Made by a program: the position numbers and the translations under genes. From NCBI RefSeq assembly GCF_002860865.1, contig NZ_PKIE01000007.1, positions 24,298 through 88,297 on the forward strand: a stretch of 64,000 nt of DNA, given 5' to 3'. Of this stretch, positions 6,108 through 15,290 are shown one piece after another. The notes beneath the pieces were generated by a model. That model did no database searches. It worked only from the letters and a program-made list of their open reading frames with translations, and was not told the origin of the DNA. The stretch's first letter is position 1. The number at the start of each line of letters is the position of its first letter. This stretch comes from Streptococcus mitis (GTDB lineage Bacteria; Bacillota; Bacilli; Lactobacillales; Streptococcaceae).

Positions 6108-6148
6108 TTTCGGTATAATTGACTATTATACCGAAATTTTCTTATTTT
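6108..6148. terminator. Perfect 12-bp hairpin terminator
   Basis: TTTCGGTATAAT at 6108-6119, a 5-nt loop and its exact complement at 6125-6136, followed by a T-rich run. It ends integrase transcription and probably also, in reverse, the transporter operon. A smaller inverted repeat (ACATAA ... TTATGT, 6072-6088) lies before it. The prophage/chromosome junction must be in or near 6045-6200. Confidence 0.8.
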
Positions 6149-6200
6149 TAAAAGAAAAAGGGCGCTGGTAAAGGATAATCTTCACCAACTCCCTATTTTT

Positions 6201-6929
6201 CTACTTATCTAAGCCTAATTCTGCCAAGATTTGACGTTTGTAGGCAATCTTTTGGACTTCCTTATCCTCATCTTCAGACCAATCTAGTTTAATTTCTGAA
6301 ACAATCTGCCCAGGGCGATTTTTCAAGATATAGATGCGGTCGCTGAGATTGAGTGCCTCCTCGATACTGTGAGTAATAATCAAGGTTGTTAGCTGCAACT
6401 GCTTGTGAATTTCAAGGTACCAAGCGTGGAGTTCCATCTTGGTCATCTCATCCAAGGCACTAAAGGCCTCATCCAAGAGAAAGAGCTTGTGCCCGAAAAG
6501 GTAAGTTCGAAGCAAGGCTACACGCTGACGCATCCCACCACTGAGTTCATGAGGATACTTATCCCGTACAGCTGTCAACTGGAAGGTCGCAAGAATTTCA
6601 TCCGCGCGGGCAATGGCTTCCGCCTTATCCACTTTTTGAATCAAGAGTGGCAGAATGATATTACCAAGCACCGTCTTGTGCTCCAAGAGGAGATCCTTTT
6701 GCAACATATAACTCACGCGCCCCTTGGGATTCTCCTCCCCATCAAGGACAATTCTCCCTGACTGAACTTCTAAAATCCCAGCGATTAGATTAAAGAGGGT
6801 GGTCTTTCCAACACCACTTGGGCCTAGGATGGAAACCACTTCTCCTGAAGTCACCTGTAGGTTGATATCCTCTAAAATCCTCTCCTGACCATAGGCATAA
6901 CTGACGTGTTCTAGTCTAATTTCTGTCAT
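6201..6929 (-). CDS. thiZ: ABC transporter ATPase, thiamine-precursor uptake (ThiZ-like)
   Basis: 242 residues. Walker A GPSGVGKTT, signature LSGGMRQR, Walker B LFLLDEAFSALD and the switch His in IITHS are all present, so this is a working ATPase of the NitT/SsuB/ThiZ class. It overlaps the substrate-binding protein gene by one base and is last of a four-gene minus-strand operon under a TPP riboswitch. The system is inferred to import a hydroxymethylpyrimidine thiamine precursor across the membrane. Confidence 0.85.
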   Translation of the reverse strand: MTEIRLEHVSYAYGQERILEDINLQVTSGEVVSILGPSGVGKTTLFNLIAGILEVQSGRIVLDGEENPKGRVSYMLQKDLLLEHKTVLGNIILPLLIQKVDKAEAIARADEILATFQLTAVRDKYPHELSGGMRQRVALLRTYLFGHKLFLLDEAFSALDEMTKMELHAWYLEIHKQLQLTTLIITHSIEEALNLSDRIYILKNRPGQIVSEIKLDWSEDEDKEVQKIAYKRQILAELGLDK

Positions 6930-7936
6930 TATTTCACAAATTCATTGGTGAAGCCTTTGTCTGTCAAGTCTTCTTTAAGGATACCATTTTCTTTATCCCA
7001 TTTATAGAAGGCATTCCAGCGAGCTGCATCAAATTGACCCCATTTTTCCTTGTCACTTGCGTATTCTTTTGACAAGTATTTTTGAGATTCGATGACAAAG
7101 TCACGTTTTTCCTGAAGTTCAGGTGCATTCTTGATAAGGATATCTGCCGCTTCCTCTGGATGCTCCATAGCATATTGGTAACCTTTTTTGATAGCTTGGA
7201 TAACTTTGCGAGCTTCTTCTTTGTTGTCTTTCAGATAGTCATTGTTTGCGATGATAACTGGTGAATAGTAGTCAAACTCCTTGACATAGTCTTTCAAGTA
7301 CATGAAGTTAGCATCTACACCTTGTGATTTAGCAAGAATTCCATCCCATCCATAGTAGATCCATGCAGTATCAAATACTCCATTAGCAATCGGTGTGATA
7401 GAGTTTGAGTCGTTGTTTGGTACTTTTTCAACTTTTTCAAAATCTCCGCCTTGTGATTCTACCAAGGTTTTCAACATAGCAAGTTCAGTTGGGTCATTCC
7501 AAGTTCCGTATTTCTTACCAACCAAGTCCTTTGGACTAGCTACATTGTCAGATTTACGAGAGATAATTCCTGATGTATTGTGTTCAACAATAGCTGCAAC
7601 GGCAGTAATACCTGCCCCTTTTTCCAATTTTTTAGCCATGTAGTCTTGGAAATACACTGCAAATGGTGCCTTACCATTGATAACCAAATCAGAAGAACTT
7701 TCTTCTGGTGGTAATTTCAAATCAACATCCACTCCAGCTTCTTTGAAATAACCTTTTTCCTTGGCAACATAAAGCCCTGTGTGATTGGTATTTGGTGTCC
7801 AGTCTAGGATAAAGTCGATTTTCTTAAGTTCTGCTTCCTTATTATCCTTAGAAGCAGTTCCTTGACCACAGGCCACAAGCACAACAGCTACAAGAGCTGT
7901 TAAAACAGTTAAAAACACTTTCCATGTTTTCTTCAT
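6929..7936 (-). CDS. thiY: Thiamine-precursor substrate-binding lipoprotein (ThiY-like)
   Basis: 335 residues with a lipoprotein signal peptide and lipobox LVAC at about residues 20-23. The mature part is an NMT1/THI5-like periplasmic-binding domain (DWTPNTNHTGLYVAKEKGYFKEAG ... LPPEESSSDLVINGKAPFAV). This family binds formylaminopyrimidine or HMP. It is exported and anchored outside the membrane, where it hands the ligand to the permease coded just upstream. Control by the TPP riboswitch supports the substrate class. Confidence 0.88.
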   Translation of the reverse strand: MKKTWKVFLTVLTALVAVVLVACGQGTASKDNKEAELKKIDFILDWTPNTNHTGLYVAKEKGYFKEAGVDVDLKLPPEESSSDLVINGKAPFAVYFQDYMAKKLEKGAGITAVAAIVEHNTSGIISRKSDNVASPKDLVGKKYGTWNDPTELAMLKTLVESQGGDFEKVEKVPNNDSNSITPIANGVFDTAWIYYGWDGILAKSQGVDANFMYLKDYVKEFDYYSPVIIANNDYLKDNKEEARKVIQAIKKGYQYAMEHPEEAADILIKNAPELQEKRDFVIESQKYLSKEYASDKEKWGQFDAARWNAFYKWDKENGILKEDLTDKGFTNEFVK

Positions 7937-7974
7937 TTCAATTTCCTCTTTTCTTTTTCAGAAACATTCTAATT

Positions 7975-8733
7975 CTACGAACGTTTCCATTTAATAACAT
8001 ATTTTTCACTAATATCGACCAACTTCATACCCAGAAGGCTGATAATCGATACCAGAATAATAATAGCAAACATGGTATCATACTGAAACAGTTTCTTGGA
8101 CTGAATCATGTAGACACCTAGTCCTTCAAAGCCTCCCAACCACTCAGATACCACTGTTGTGATAAAGGCGTAGGAGACACTGACCCTCAGACCTGCATAA
8201 AAGTAAGGCAGGCTGACTGGAATTTTAAAATGCCACAGAATCTGCCAAGGCTTGGCCCGCATAAGACTAAACAAGGTCAGCATATCCTTGTCACAATGCC
8301 TAAAACCGTCCAAAATGCTGACGATGATAGGAAAGGTTGTCGTTAAGATAATCAAGACAATCTTGGGCAAAATCCCATAACCTAGCCACAAGACCAGAAT
8401 AGGGGCTATGGCAATGGTCGGAATAGTCTGAACAACCACCATCATAGGGTAAATCAGGTCATTGAGCCAAGTCAAACTATCCATAAGTACAGCCATGAGA
8501 CAGGCAATCAAGACTCCCAAAATCAGTCCCAATAAAGCCACTCTCAAGGTCGCCCAGCTATGGTGCCAGAGAAATTCTCTATCACGAACAAAGGCCTGGA
8601 GAATTTCAAGAGGTGTCGGCAGGATAAACTTGGGGAGAAGTTTAAGAAAACCTGCTAACTGCCAGATTGACAAGACTCCTAGAAAGCCCAATAGACTAAT
8701 GTGTCGTCTCAGTATACTTTTCAAGTTTCTCAT
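7975..8733 (-). CDS. thiX: ABC transporter permease, thiamine-precursor uptake (ThiX-like)
   Basis: 252 residues, about six transmembrane segments, with the binding-protein-dependent permease signature near the middle (EAA-type loop around FRHCDKDMLTLFSLMRAKPWQILWHFKIP). The ATG at 8733 is preferred; a TTG one codon upstream is possible. It overlaps the preceding thiamine-binding gene by 38 bp, so expression is coupled. It forms the membrane channel for the ThiY/ThiZ proteins. Confidence 0.85.
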   Translation of the reverse strand: MRNLKSILRRHISLLGFLGVLSIWQLAGFLKLLPKFILPTPLEILQAFVRDREFLWHHSWATLRVALLGLILGVLIACLMAVLMDSLTWLNDLIYPMMVVVQTIPTIAIAPILVLWLGYGILPKIVLIILTTTFPIIVSILDGFRHCDKDMLTLFSLMRAKPWQILWHFKIPVSLPYFYAGLRVSVSYAFITTVVSEWLGGFEGLGVYMIQSKKLFQYDTMFAIIILVSIISLLGMKLVDISEKYVIKWKRS

Positions 8734-8986
8734 CAATACTTAAAATCTCTCCTACATTTATTTTGACATTGGCAAAGACATTATCTGCCTCCTGCCCTGC
8801 CACCTCTAGCGCTTCTTTGAGAATGCGCATAAGCTCATCAAACTCCCCTTCCAAGACCGTTTCAAATGGTGTCACCACCATAGTTACCTCTTGAGCTTGC
8901 AGATAAGCAATGACTTGATCGATAACAGCAATCCGATCAATCCCCTGTGATAGGGGTAAAATTTGCAAGGCGATGCTTGCTTTCAT
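8696..8986 (-). CDS. Thiamine-binding MTH1187/YkoF-like protein
   Basis: 96 residues from the ATG at 8986, which has AGGAGG upstream; an in-frame upstream ATG would lie inside the riboswitch terminator and is rejected. The sequence (ASIALQILPLSQG ... VIDQVIAYLQAQEVTMVVTPFETVLEGEFDELM) is of the DUF77/MTH1187 ferredoxin-like family, whose members bind thiamine or related ligands. It is the first gene behind the TPP riboswitch and may buffer or sense the imported compound. Confidence 0.8.
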   Translation of the reverse strand: MKASIALQILPLSQGIDRIAVIDQVIAYLQAQEVTMVVTPFETVLEGEFDELMRILKEALEVAGQEADNVFANVKINVGEILSIDEKLEKYTETTH

Positions 8987-9014
8987 AAGAACCTCCTCTT
9001 CTCGTTTTCCTTTG

Positions 9015-9050
9015 ACAAAAAGAAAAACCTTTACCATATATGGAAAAGGT
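9015..9050 (-). terminator. Riboswitch-controlled terminator
   Basis: ACCTTT and CCA arms pair with TGG and AAAGGT (9050-9027), followed by a T-rich run on the minus strand. It lies between the TPP aptamer and the first gene, so it is the likely expression platform: ligand-bound aptamer favours this hairpin and stops transcription. Confidence 0.8.
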
Positions 9051-9059
9051 GCAGAATAG

Positions 9060-9146
<87 letters not shown>

Positions 9147-9162
9147 TATATTATATGGACAT

Positions 9163-9191
9163 ATGATAGCGCAAAATAAAAAAAATGTCAA
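9163..9191 (-). promoter_or_regulatory. Promoter of the thiamine-precursor operon
   Basis: TTGACA (9191-9186), 17-bp spacer, TATCAT (9168-9163) on the minus strand, about 15 nt before the riboswitch. Confidence 0.75.
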
Positions 9192-9206
9192 GGAAACTGC
9201 TTACAG

Positions 9207-9233
9207 AAAAGAGCAGGAAAATTTCCTACTCCC
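9207..9233 (-). terminator. cbpD terminator
   Basis: GAGTAGGAAA pairs with TTTCCTGCTC (one G-T pair) shortly after the cbpD stop, followed by TTTTCT. Confidence 0.65.
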
Positions 9234-9238
9234 ATTTT

Positions 9239-10351
9239 CTATACTCGTTCTCCATCACTGTTTACTCTGTAGCCATCCACCGTCGTATTAACAGCTAAGG
9301 CACCTGAAGAGTAAGAATAATACCACTTACCAGAAACTTGATACCATCCTGTTTTCATTGCCCCTGAACTATCTAGATAATACCACGAGCCATTCTCCTT
9401 TAACCATCCTGTCTGCATTTCACCAGATGATTTCAAATAATACCAGCTAGAACCGTCTTTCAACCAGCCCGTTGATTTAGAACCATTTGATTTGAAATGA
9501 TACCAACTACCATTTATTTTTTTCCAACCAACAGTCAGAACATCATTGGAACTACCTTCTGTTTGATTCTGCGATGACACAACCTCCTCTAACTGAATAT
9601 AGCGACGACTTCCACTATAAGATATATAACTCAACCACTTATACCCATCTTTTTCAAGTACCTGATCATAATGAACACTCTCACCTGGAGAATAATATGC
9701 AATTGAAGTTGCACTAACTAAAGGTTGATTTTTTATAGCTGCCTTATTCTTAAAATAATGAGTTCCTCCTGTCGAAGAAGGTTGACTATTGAATACTTTG
9801 CCACTACTTACTACATTACCCCTATCCAAATCTTTAAAATGAATAAATCCTGTCATCGTATTTGCTTTTATAATTCGTTTATTATAGGATCCTGTATAAC
9901 CATAGTTGTATTCCTCAATTTCTATATTATCCCCCATTACATTTGAAACCCAGGCAACATGACCATATCCTCCTGCAGTAGACCAAGCAATAGATCCAAT
10001 CGTTGGTACACTATCTACACGATATCCTTCACGACGAGCACGATAGCCCCATTCATTCGCATTTCCATAAGCTGCCGGAATCTCAAAACCATTGATATTA
10101 CTCAAACGAAAGGCTGCAAAAGAAGTACACTGACGAGAATACATGCGCCACTTATCAATTTCCTGACTCCCATTTTTATAATAGGCAGGATAATCATCTC
10201 CACGCGCAATCGATCCATTTCCTCCAGAATAGGCATATACACTATCACTCGCTACTAGCATCAATCCTACTGCTAAAAAAGGAACAACCTTTTTAACTGA
10301 TTTTCTCAAAGAAAATCCTGTCTCTGTTACTTTGAATGGTAAAACTTTCAT
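9239..10351 (-). CDS. cbpD: Choline-binding murein hydrolase CbpD (single SH3b)
   Basis: 370 residues. Order: signal peptide ending near SVYA (residue 40), CHAP peptidase domain (about 50-155) with Cys75 (RQCTSF) and His131 (GYGHVAW), one SH3b domain (about 195-265), then about four choline-binding repeats (GW..., about 275-370) that hold the enzyme on teichoic-acid choline. In pneumococcus, CbpD is the fratricin secreted by competent cells to lyse non-competent siblings. The pneumococcal protein, as I recall, has 448 residues and two tandem SH3b domains; this one has a single copy. A competence box lies upstream at 10401. Confidence 0.93.
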   Translation of the reverse strand: MKVLPFKVTETGFSLRKSVKKVVPFLAVGLMLVASDSVYAYSGGNGSIARGDDYPAYYKNGSQEIDKWRMYSRQCTSFAAFRLSNINGFEIPAAYGNANEWGYRARREGYRVDSVPTIGSIAWSTAGGYGHVAWVSNVMGDNIEIEEYNYGYTGSYNKRIIKANTMTGFIHFKDLDRGNVVSSGKVFNSQPSSTGGTHYFKNKAAIKNQPLVSATSIAYYSPGESVHYDQVLEKDGYKWLSYISYSGSRRYIQLEEVVSSQNQTEGSSNDVLTVGWKKINGSWYHFKSNGSKSTGWLKDGSSWYYLKSSGEMQTGWLKENGSWYYLDSSGAMKTGWYQVSGKWYYSYSSGALAVNTTVDGYRVNSDGERV

Positions 10352-10400
10352 TCTTCCTCCTTGAAAAATAATATAAATCGAAGATTACCTTCACTTAAAC

Positions 10401-10408
10401 TATTCGGA
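10401..10408 (-). promoter_or_regulatory. Competence (ComX) cin-box of cbpD
   Basis: TCCGAATA on the minus strand, one mismatch from the cin-box consensus TACGAATA, preceded by a T-rich tract and 50 nt upstream of the cbpD ATG. It fits the known late-competence control of cbpD by the alternative sigma factor ComX, coded at 62786 in this window. Confidence 0.75.
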
Positions 10409-10439
10409 GAAAAAAGAAAAAGTGAGAAAATTTCTCACT

Positions 10440-10706
10440 TTAGTCCAGATAATGAATCAAATTCTTTTCTGTAAGGATATCTGAGTAAGTAAAGGATTCA
10501 ACGTAAACATTAGCTTGTTTATCTCCTTCAACATTTCCAAATTCAACGATAAATAGGGATGGATAAACCTCAATTAGCTTACCCAATCTATTTTTTTGGC
10601 GCTTACGTCCATTTTCCAAAGTCATTTCAATTACATGACCCTCATGTGCCTTGATTTCTTCTTTGATTTTTTTCATCTTAGCTACATCTGTAAATGCATC
10701 TGTCAT
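10440..10706 (-). CDS. veg: Veg family protein
   Basis: 88 residues of the Veg/DUF1021 family: a short helical start, then the characteristic GKLIEVYPSLFIVEF and YSDILT segments forming a small SH3-like barrel. Veg proteins are widespread in Firmicutes; in Bacillus one was linked to biofilm matrix control, and the streptococcal role is not established. It overlaps the dnaB start by 4 bp and is last of the gdpP-rplI-dnaB-veg run. Confidence 0.8.
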   Translation of the reverse strand: MTDAFTDVAKMKKIKEEIKAHEGHVIEMTLENGRKRQKNRLGKLIEVYPSLFIVEFGNVEGDKQANVYVESFTYSDILTEKNLIHYLD

Positions 10707-12061
10707 CTTATTTCCTCCCTTTTTGAAATACTTGAAAATTTATTGTATTCTTTTTGGAAAATTAATTCCACCGTTCCACGAGCTCCACTACGGTTTTTCT
10801 CGATAATAACTTCTACCTTATTATTTGGTATGCCTTCCTCTTCTTCACCGCCACGCTCATAGTAATCGTCGCGATAAAGAAAGGCTACGATATCAGCGTC
10901 CTGCTCAATAGACCCAGATTCACGAATATCAGACAAGACCGGTCTCTTATCCTGACGTTGTTCTACACCACGAGAAAGCTGACTTAGAGCAATTACTGGA
11001 ACTTTCAGTTCCTTGGCTAGGATTTTCAACTGACGTGAAATTTCTGAAACTTCTTGTTGACGATTTTCTCGGCCTGTACCTGTAATCAATTGCAAGTAGT
11101 CTATCAAAATCAAACCAAGATTGCCCGTTTCTTGAGCCAATTTACGAGAACGAGATCGAATCTCTGTAATTCGAATCCCTGGTGTATCATCGATATAGAT
11201 ACTCGCGTTGGCTAGATTCCCTTGAGCAATGGTATACTTTTGCCATTCCTCATCGGTCAATTGCCCCGTACGGATAGAATGGGATTCTACCAAACCTTCT
11301 GCCGCCAACATACGATCCACTAGACTTTCCGCACCCATTTCCAGTGAAAAAATAGCAACCGTTTTGTCCAACTTAGTCCCAATGTTCTGAGCGATATTCA
11401 AGGCAAAGGCTGTCTTACCAACCGCCGGACGAGCTGCTAGGATAATCAACTCCTCCTCATGCAAACCAGTCGTCATATGATCCAAATCACGGTAGCCCGT
11501 CGCAATACCTGTAATATCGGTCGTTTGTTGCGAGCGAGCTTCCAGATTTCCAAAGTTGACATTCAACACATCTCGAATGTTCTTAAATCCACTTCGATTA
11601 GCATTTTCGCTGACATCAATCAGGCCTTTTTCTGCCTGAGCAATGATTTCATCAGCTGGTTGCGAAGCCTCGTAAGCTTGATTGACAGACTCTGTCAACT
11701 TGGAGATTAATCGCCGTAACATAGCCTTTTCTGCGACAATCTTAGCATAATACTCCGCATTAGCAGAAGTTGGCACAGAATTGACAATCTCAACCAAGTA
11801 AGACAGGCCACCAATATTCTGTAAATCACCTTGATTATCAAGAATGGTACGAACCGTTGTTGCATCTATAGCATCGCCACGATCGGATAAATCGACCATA
11901 GCTTGGAAAATCAAACGATGGGCATACTTAAAAAAGTCCCGAGACTCAATATATTCTCGCACAAAAACAAGCTTACTCTCGTCAATAAAGATAGCCCCTA
12001 AAACGGATTGCTCAGCTAAGATATCTTGAGGTTGTACTCGTAACTCTTCTACTTCTGCCAT
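10703..12061 (-). CDS. dnaB: Replicative DNA helicase DnaB (DnaC)
   Basis: 452 residues, usual length. N-terminal DnaB domain (PQDILAEQSVLGAIF, about 10-110) and a RecA-like C-terminal domain with Walker A ARPAVGKTAFALN, Walker B LILIDYLQLI and the later loop QLSRGVEQR. The hexameric ring helicase unwinds DNA ahead of the fork, moving 5' to 3' on the lagging strand and recruiting primase. It follows rplI by 43 bp in the same direction. Confidence 0.96.
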   Translation of the reverse strand: MAEVEELRVQPQDILAEQSVLGAIFIDESKLVFVREYIESRDFFKYAHRLIFQAMVDLSDRGDAIDATTVRTILDNQGDLQNIGGLSYLVEIVNSVPTSANAEYYAKIVAEKAMLRRLISKLTESVNQAYEASQPADEIIAQAEKGLIDVSENANRSGFKNIRDVLNVNFGNLEARSQQTTDITGIATGYRDLDHMTTGLHEEELIILAARPAVGKTAFALNIAQNIGTKLDKTVAIFSLEMGAESLVDRMLAAEGLVESHSIRTGQLTDEEWQKYTIAQGNLANASIYIDDTPGIRITEIRSRSRKLAQETGNLGLILIDYLQLITGTGRENRQQEVSEISRQLKILAKELKVPVIALSQLSRGVEQRQDKRPVLSDIRESGSIEQDADIVAFLYRDDYYERGGEEEEGIPNNKVEVIIEKNRSGARGTVELIFQKEYNKFSSISKREEIR

Positions 12062-12104
12062 CAGACTTCCCTTCCTTTTACAATCTTGTCAAGAAGGTGT
12101 AAAT

Positions 12105-12557
12105 TTATCCTTCTTTCACACGAAGATTGATTACACTTGTGATATCTTGATAGATTTTCACTGGCACATCGATCAAACCAACTGCTCGAATCGGAGCTTG
12201 TACTTGGATATGACGTTTATCAATCTTAATTCCAAATTGCTTTTGCAATTCTTCTGCAATCTTCTTATTGGTAATTGAACCAAAAGTACGGCCATCTGGA
12301 CCAACTTTTTCAACAAATTCTACAATAGTTTCTTCTGCTTCAAGTTGGGCTTTAATTGCTTTTGCTTCTGCAATCATCTCAGCGTGAGCTTTTTCTTCAG
12401 ATTTTTGTTTACCACGAAGCTCACCTACCGCTTGAGCAGTCGCTTCTTTGGCTAGGTTCTTTTTGATAAGAAAGTTTTGTGCATACCCTGTTGGTACTTC
12501 CTTAATTTCGCCTTTTTTACCTTTTCCTTTGACATCTGCTAAAAAGATTACTTTCAT
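12105..12557 (-). CDS. rplI: 50S ribosomal protein L9
   Basis: 150 residues. Starts with the L9 signature ([35 protein letters not shown]), then the long connecting helix and the C-terminal RNA-binding domain. It overlaps the end of gdpP by 4 bp. The gdpP-rplI-dnaB order is conserved in Firmicutes. Confidence 0.97.
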   Translation of the reverse strand: MKVIFLADVKGKGKKGEIKEVPTGYAQNFLIKKNLAKEATAQAVGELRGKQKSEEKAHAEMIAEAKAIKAQLEAEETIVEFVEKVGPDGRTFGSITNKKIAEELQKQFGIKIDKRHIQVQAPIRAVGLIDVPVKIYQDITSVINLRVKEG

Positions 12558-14527
12558 TCTTCTTTCTCCTTTTCCTTTATTTCATTTAATACAATTTCTG
12601 TCAGTTTTTCACCTGCTTCTGACAAGGTTGAATCCTTAATTTGAGCTGCTGCCAAATTAAAGTGGCCTCCACCTCCCAGCTCTTCCATAATCCGTTGTAC
12701 ATTCAGCTTACTACGACTGCGAGCTGAGATAGAGATAAATCCTTGTGTATTCTTCGCAAGAACAAAACTCGCTTCAATACCTGACATAGCCAACATGGCA
12801 TCTGCTGCCTTACTAATAACAACCGTATCATAGCATTTCGAGTCCTTAGCCTCTGCTATCAATACATCTGAACCTAATTTACGCCCCTGTAAAATCAGTT
12901 CATTGACCTCACGATATTCTTCAAAATCTGTCGCAGCGATTTCTTGGATAGCAATACTATCACTTCCTCTCGTTCTGAGATAGCTAGCAACATCAAATGT
13001 CCGACTAGTCACTCGTGAGGTGAAATTTTTAGTATCCAACATCATACCAGCCATTAAAACACTTGCTTGCATACGACTCAAACGATTTTTCTTAGAATTC
13101 TGGAACTGAATCAATTCCGTTACCAACTCACTGGCACTACTTGCACCACTTTCGATATAAGTAATAACCGCATTATCTGGAAAATCCTGATCCCGTCTGT
13201 GGTGGTCGATAACGATGGTTTGGGTAAATAAATCATAAAAATCTTTTGATAAAGTTAAAGCTGTCTTTGAATGGTCTACAAGAATCAACAAAGAACGATT
13301 GGTTACCATCCCCATTGCATCCTTAACAGACAACAACTTCGTAACTCCTTCTTGTTCTAAGAATGAAATAGCACGTTCAATATCCGGAGACATTTGATTT
13401 TCATCATAAAGAGCATAACTATTTTCTGTTACATTACTAGCAAATAACTGCATACCTACAGCAGAACCCAAAGCATCCATATCAAGGTTTTTGTGACCAA
13501 CTACAAAAACCTGATCTACACTTCTAATTTTATCTGAAATAGCTGTCATCATAGCGCGCGTACGTGTCCTTGTACGCTTGATTGACGCCGCAGATCCACC
13601 ACCAAAATAAACGGGATTTTTCGTTTCGTCATTCTCCTTGACAACCACCTGGTCGCCACCACGCACTTCAGCCAAGTTCAAGTTGAGCAATGCAACTTTC
13701 CCTATCTCATCATGATTTCCATCACCATAAGAAAATCCCATACTTAAGGTCAAGGGCAACTGTCTCTGTTTAGACTCTTCTCTGAAAGAATCAATAACAG
13801 AAAATTTATCGTTCATCAATCCCTCAAGCACCGTGTAGTCCGTAAATAGATAAAAGCGGTCCATACTCACTCGACGGGAGAACATGGCATGTTTACCAGC
13901 AAATTCTGAAACAAAATTGGCTACAAAACTGTTAATATGACTGATATCAGACTCTGATGTTTCATCTTCTAAGTCATCGTAGTTGTCAACAGAAACAACC
14001 CCAATCACGGGTCGACTTGTCACTAACTCAACAGTCGCTTCGTATTCTCCAGACACATCAAAGAAATAAAGAACTCCAGACATCTTGTCCATATGAACCG
14101 AATAGCGGGTCTCACCCAAGGTAGCATAAGAACCTGGATTTCCTACCGATGCCTTGATAATTGTTTGAATTAATGCCACATCAATCTCGCCCACTTCATT
14201 AGTCAAAATCAATTCAGCGTAAGGATTGAACCATTCAACTTCACCTGACGATAAGTCTAGTTTAATAACTCCGACAGGCATCTGTTCTAACAAGGTTGTC
14301 AAACTTTCTTCAGCTTGGTGGTTTACATACTGGATTTGTTCTACTTCACTCCTTGAGTAGTAGTCTCTCTGATGGATGAATAGTAAAATATATGAACCCA
14401 AAATAAGTAGCAAAAGAAATAACGTTACCAGTGTATTCGTTACAAAAACAAGTTGCACAGATAGCACTCCGAACGCCACTATTCCTAATATTAAGGGGAA
14501 AATAGGACTTACATAAAATTTTTTCAT
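12554..14527 (-). CDS. gdpP: c-di-AMP phosphodiesterase GdpP (Pde1)
   Basis: 657 residues from the ATG at 14527; an ATG 21 nt upstream overlaps the -10 box and cannot be in the mRNA. Domains: two N-terminal membrane segments (about 10-55), a PAS-like domain (80-150), a degenerate GGDEF domain (170-300) and a DHH-DHHA1 phosphodiesterase (from about 335) with [21 protein letters not shown] and [10 protein letters not shown]. It hydrolyses cyclic di-AMP to pApA, so it influences potassium and turgor balance, wall stress and beta-lactam tolerance. Confidence 0.95.
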   Translation of the reverse strand: MKKFYVSPIFPLILGIVAFGVLSVQLVFVTNTLVTLFLLLLILGSYILLFIHQRDYYSRSEVEQIQYVNHQAEESLTTLLEQMPVGVIKLDLSSGEVEWFNPYAELILTNEVGEIDVALIQTIIKASVGNPGSYATLGETRYSVHMDKMSGVLYFFDVSGEYEATVELVTSRPVIGVVSVDNYDDLEDETSESDISHINSFVANFVSEFAGKHAMFSRRVSMDRFYLFTDYTVLEGLMNDKFSVIDSFREESKQRQLPLTLSMGFSYGDGNHDEIGKVALLNLNLAEVRGGDQVVVKENDETKNPVYFGGGSAASIKRTRTRTRAMMTAISDKIRSVDQVFVVGHKNLDMDALGSAVGMQLFASNVTENSYALYDENQMSPDIERAISFLEQEGVTKLLSVKDAMGMVTNRSLLILVDHSKTALTLSKDFYDLFTQTIVIDHHRRDQDFPDNAVITYIESGASSASELVTELIQFQNSKKNRLSRMQASVLMAGMMLDTKNFTSRVTSRTFDVASYLRTRGSDSIAIQEIAATDFEEYREVNELILQGRKLGSDVLIAEAKDSKCYDTVVISKAADAMLAMSGIEASFVLAKNTQGFISISARSRSKLNVQRIMEELGGGGHFNLAAAQIKDSTLSEAGEKLTEIVLNEIKEKEKEE

Positions 14528-14546
14528 TCCAAACCTCTTGGCACCC

Positions 14547-14552
14547 ATTATA
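14547..14552 (-). promoter_or_regulatory. -10 box of gdpP
   Basis: TATAAT on the minus strand, 20 nt upstream of the chosen ATG. Transcription should start near 14540, which decides the gene start. No good -35 is seen. Confidence 0.6.
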
Positions 14553-14662
14553 CCATAATAACCACCAAAAAGCGACTTTTTAAAAGTGTAATCAGTAATT
14601 CTATCAATTATAAGAAAAAGGAGGTTTACAATTCAGTAAACCTTCCTTTACACATATTGAAA

Positions 14663-15211
14663 TTAAGATTCTTTAACTTCTAACAGTCCAATCTCGCCAT
14701 CTTCACGACGATAAATCACATTAGTTGTTTGATCTTCAACATCCACATAGATAAAGAAATCATGTCCCAACAAATCCATCTGTAGAATAGCTTCTTCCAA
14801 ATCCATTGGTTTTAAATCAATTTGTTTTGAACGAACAACTCTAGACTGGACAACATTTGGATCTTCCACCAAAGCATCTGTAAATAATTGACTAGTTGCT
14901 ACCTTATTTTTATTTTTACGCTCGATTTTTGTTTTATTTTTACGAATCTGACGTTCAATTTTATCGGTTACAAGGTCAATTGAACCATACATATCTTGAG
15001 ACACATCTTCTGCACGAAGAGTAATTGATCCAAGTGGAATCGTTACCTCCACTTTAGCAGTTTTTTCACGATACACCTTCAAGTTAACTCGAGCATCCAA
15101 CTCTTGTTCAGCTTGAAAATACTTTTCGATCTTTTCGAGTTTAGAAACTACATAATCACGAATTGCTTCTGTTACTTCTAGGTTTTCACCACGGATACTA
15201 TATTTAATCAT
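14663..15211 (-). CDS. hpf: Ribosome hibernation promoting factor, long form
   Basis: 182 residues. N-terminal HPF/YfiA domain (KYSIRGENLEVTEAIRDYVVSKLEKIEKYF, about 1-95), a linker, and the C-terminal dimerisation domain (KPMDLEEAILQMDLLGHDFFIYVDVEDQTTNVIYRREDGEIGLLEV) of the long HPF class. It dimerises 70S ribosomes into inactive 100S particles in starvation. A separate promoter with TATAAT lies about 45 nt upstream, so it is not wholly dependent on the comFA operon before it. Confidence 0.95.
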   Translation of the reverse strand: MIKYSIRGENLEVTEAIRDYVVSKLEKIEKYFQAEQELDARVNLKVYREKTAKVEVTIPLGSITLRAEDVSQDMYGSIDLVTDKIERQIRKNKTKIERKNKNKVATSQLFTDALVEDPNVVQSRVVRSKQIDLKPMDLEEAILQMDLLGHDFFIYVDVEDQTTNVIYRREDGEIGLLEVKES

Positions 15212-15290
15212 ATGAGTACCTTCTTTCTAAACATTTTTGTTTTTCTGATTTCATTATAACGCTTTCATTTTATTTTTGCAAATTTTTTCC

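Noticed and set aside
8987..9037. N-terminal extension of the thiamine-binding protein
   Set aside because: It would start inside the riboswitch terminator; the inner ATG has AGGAGG.
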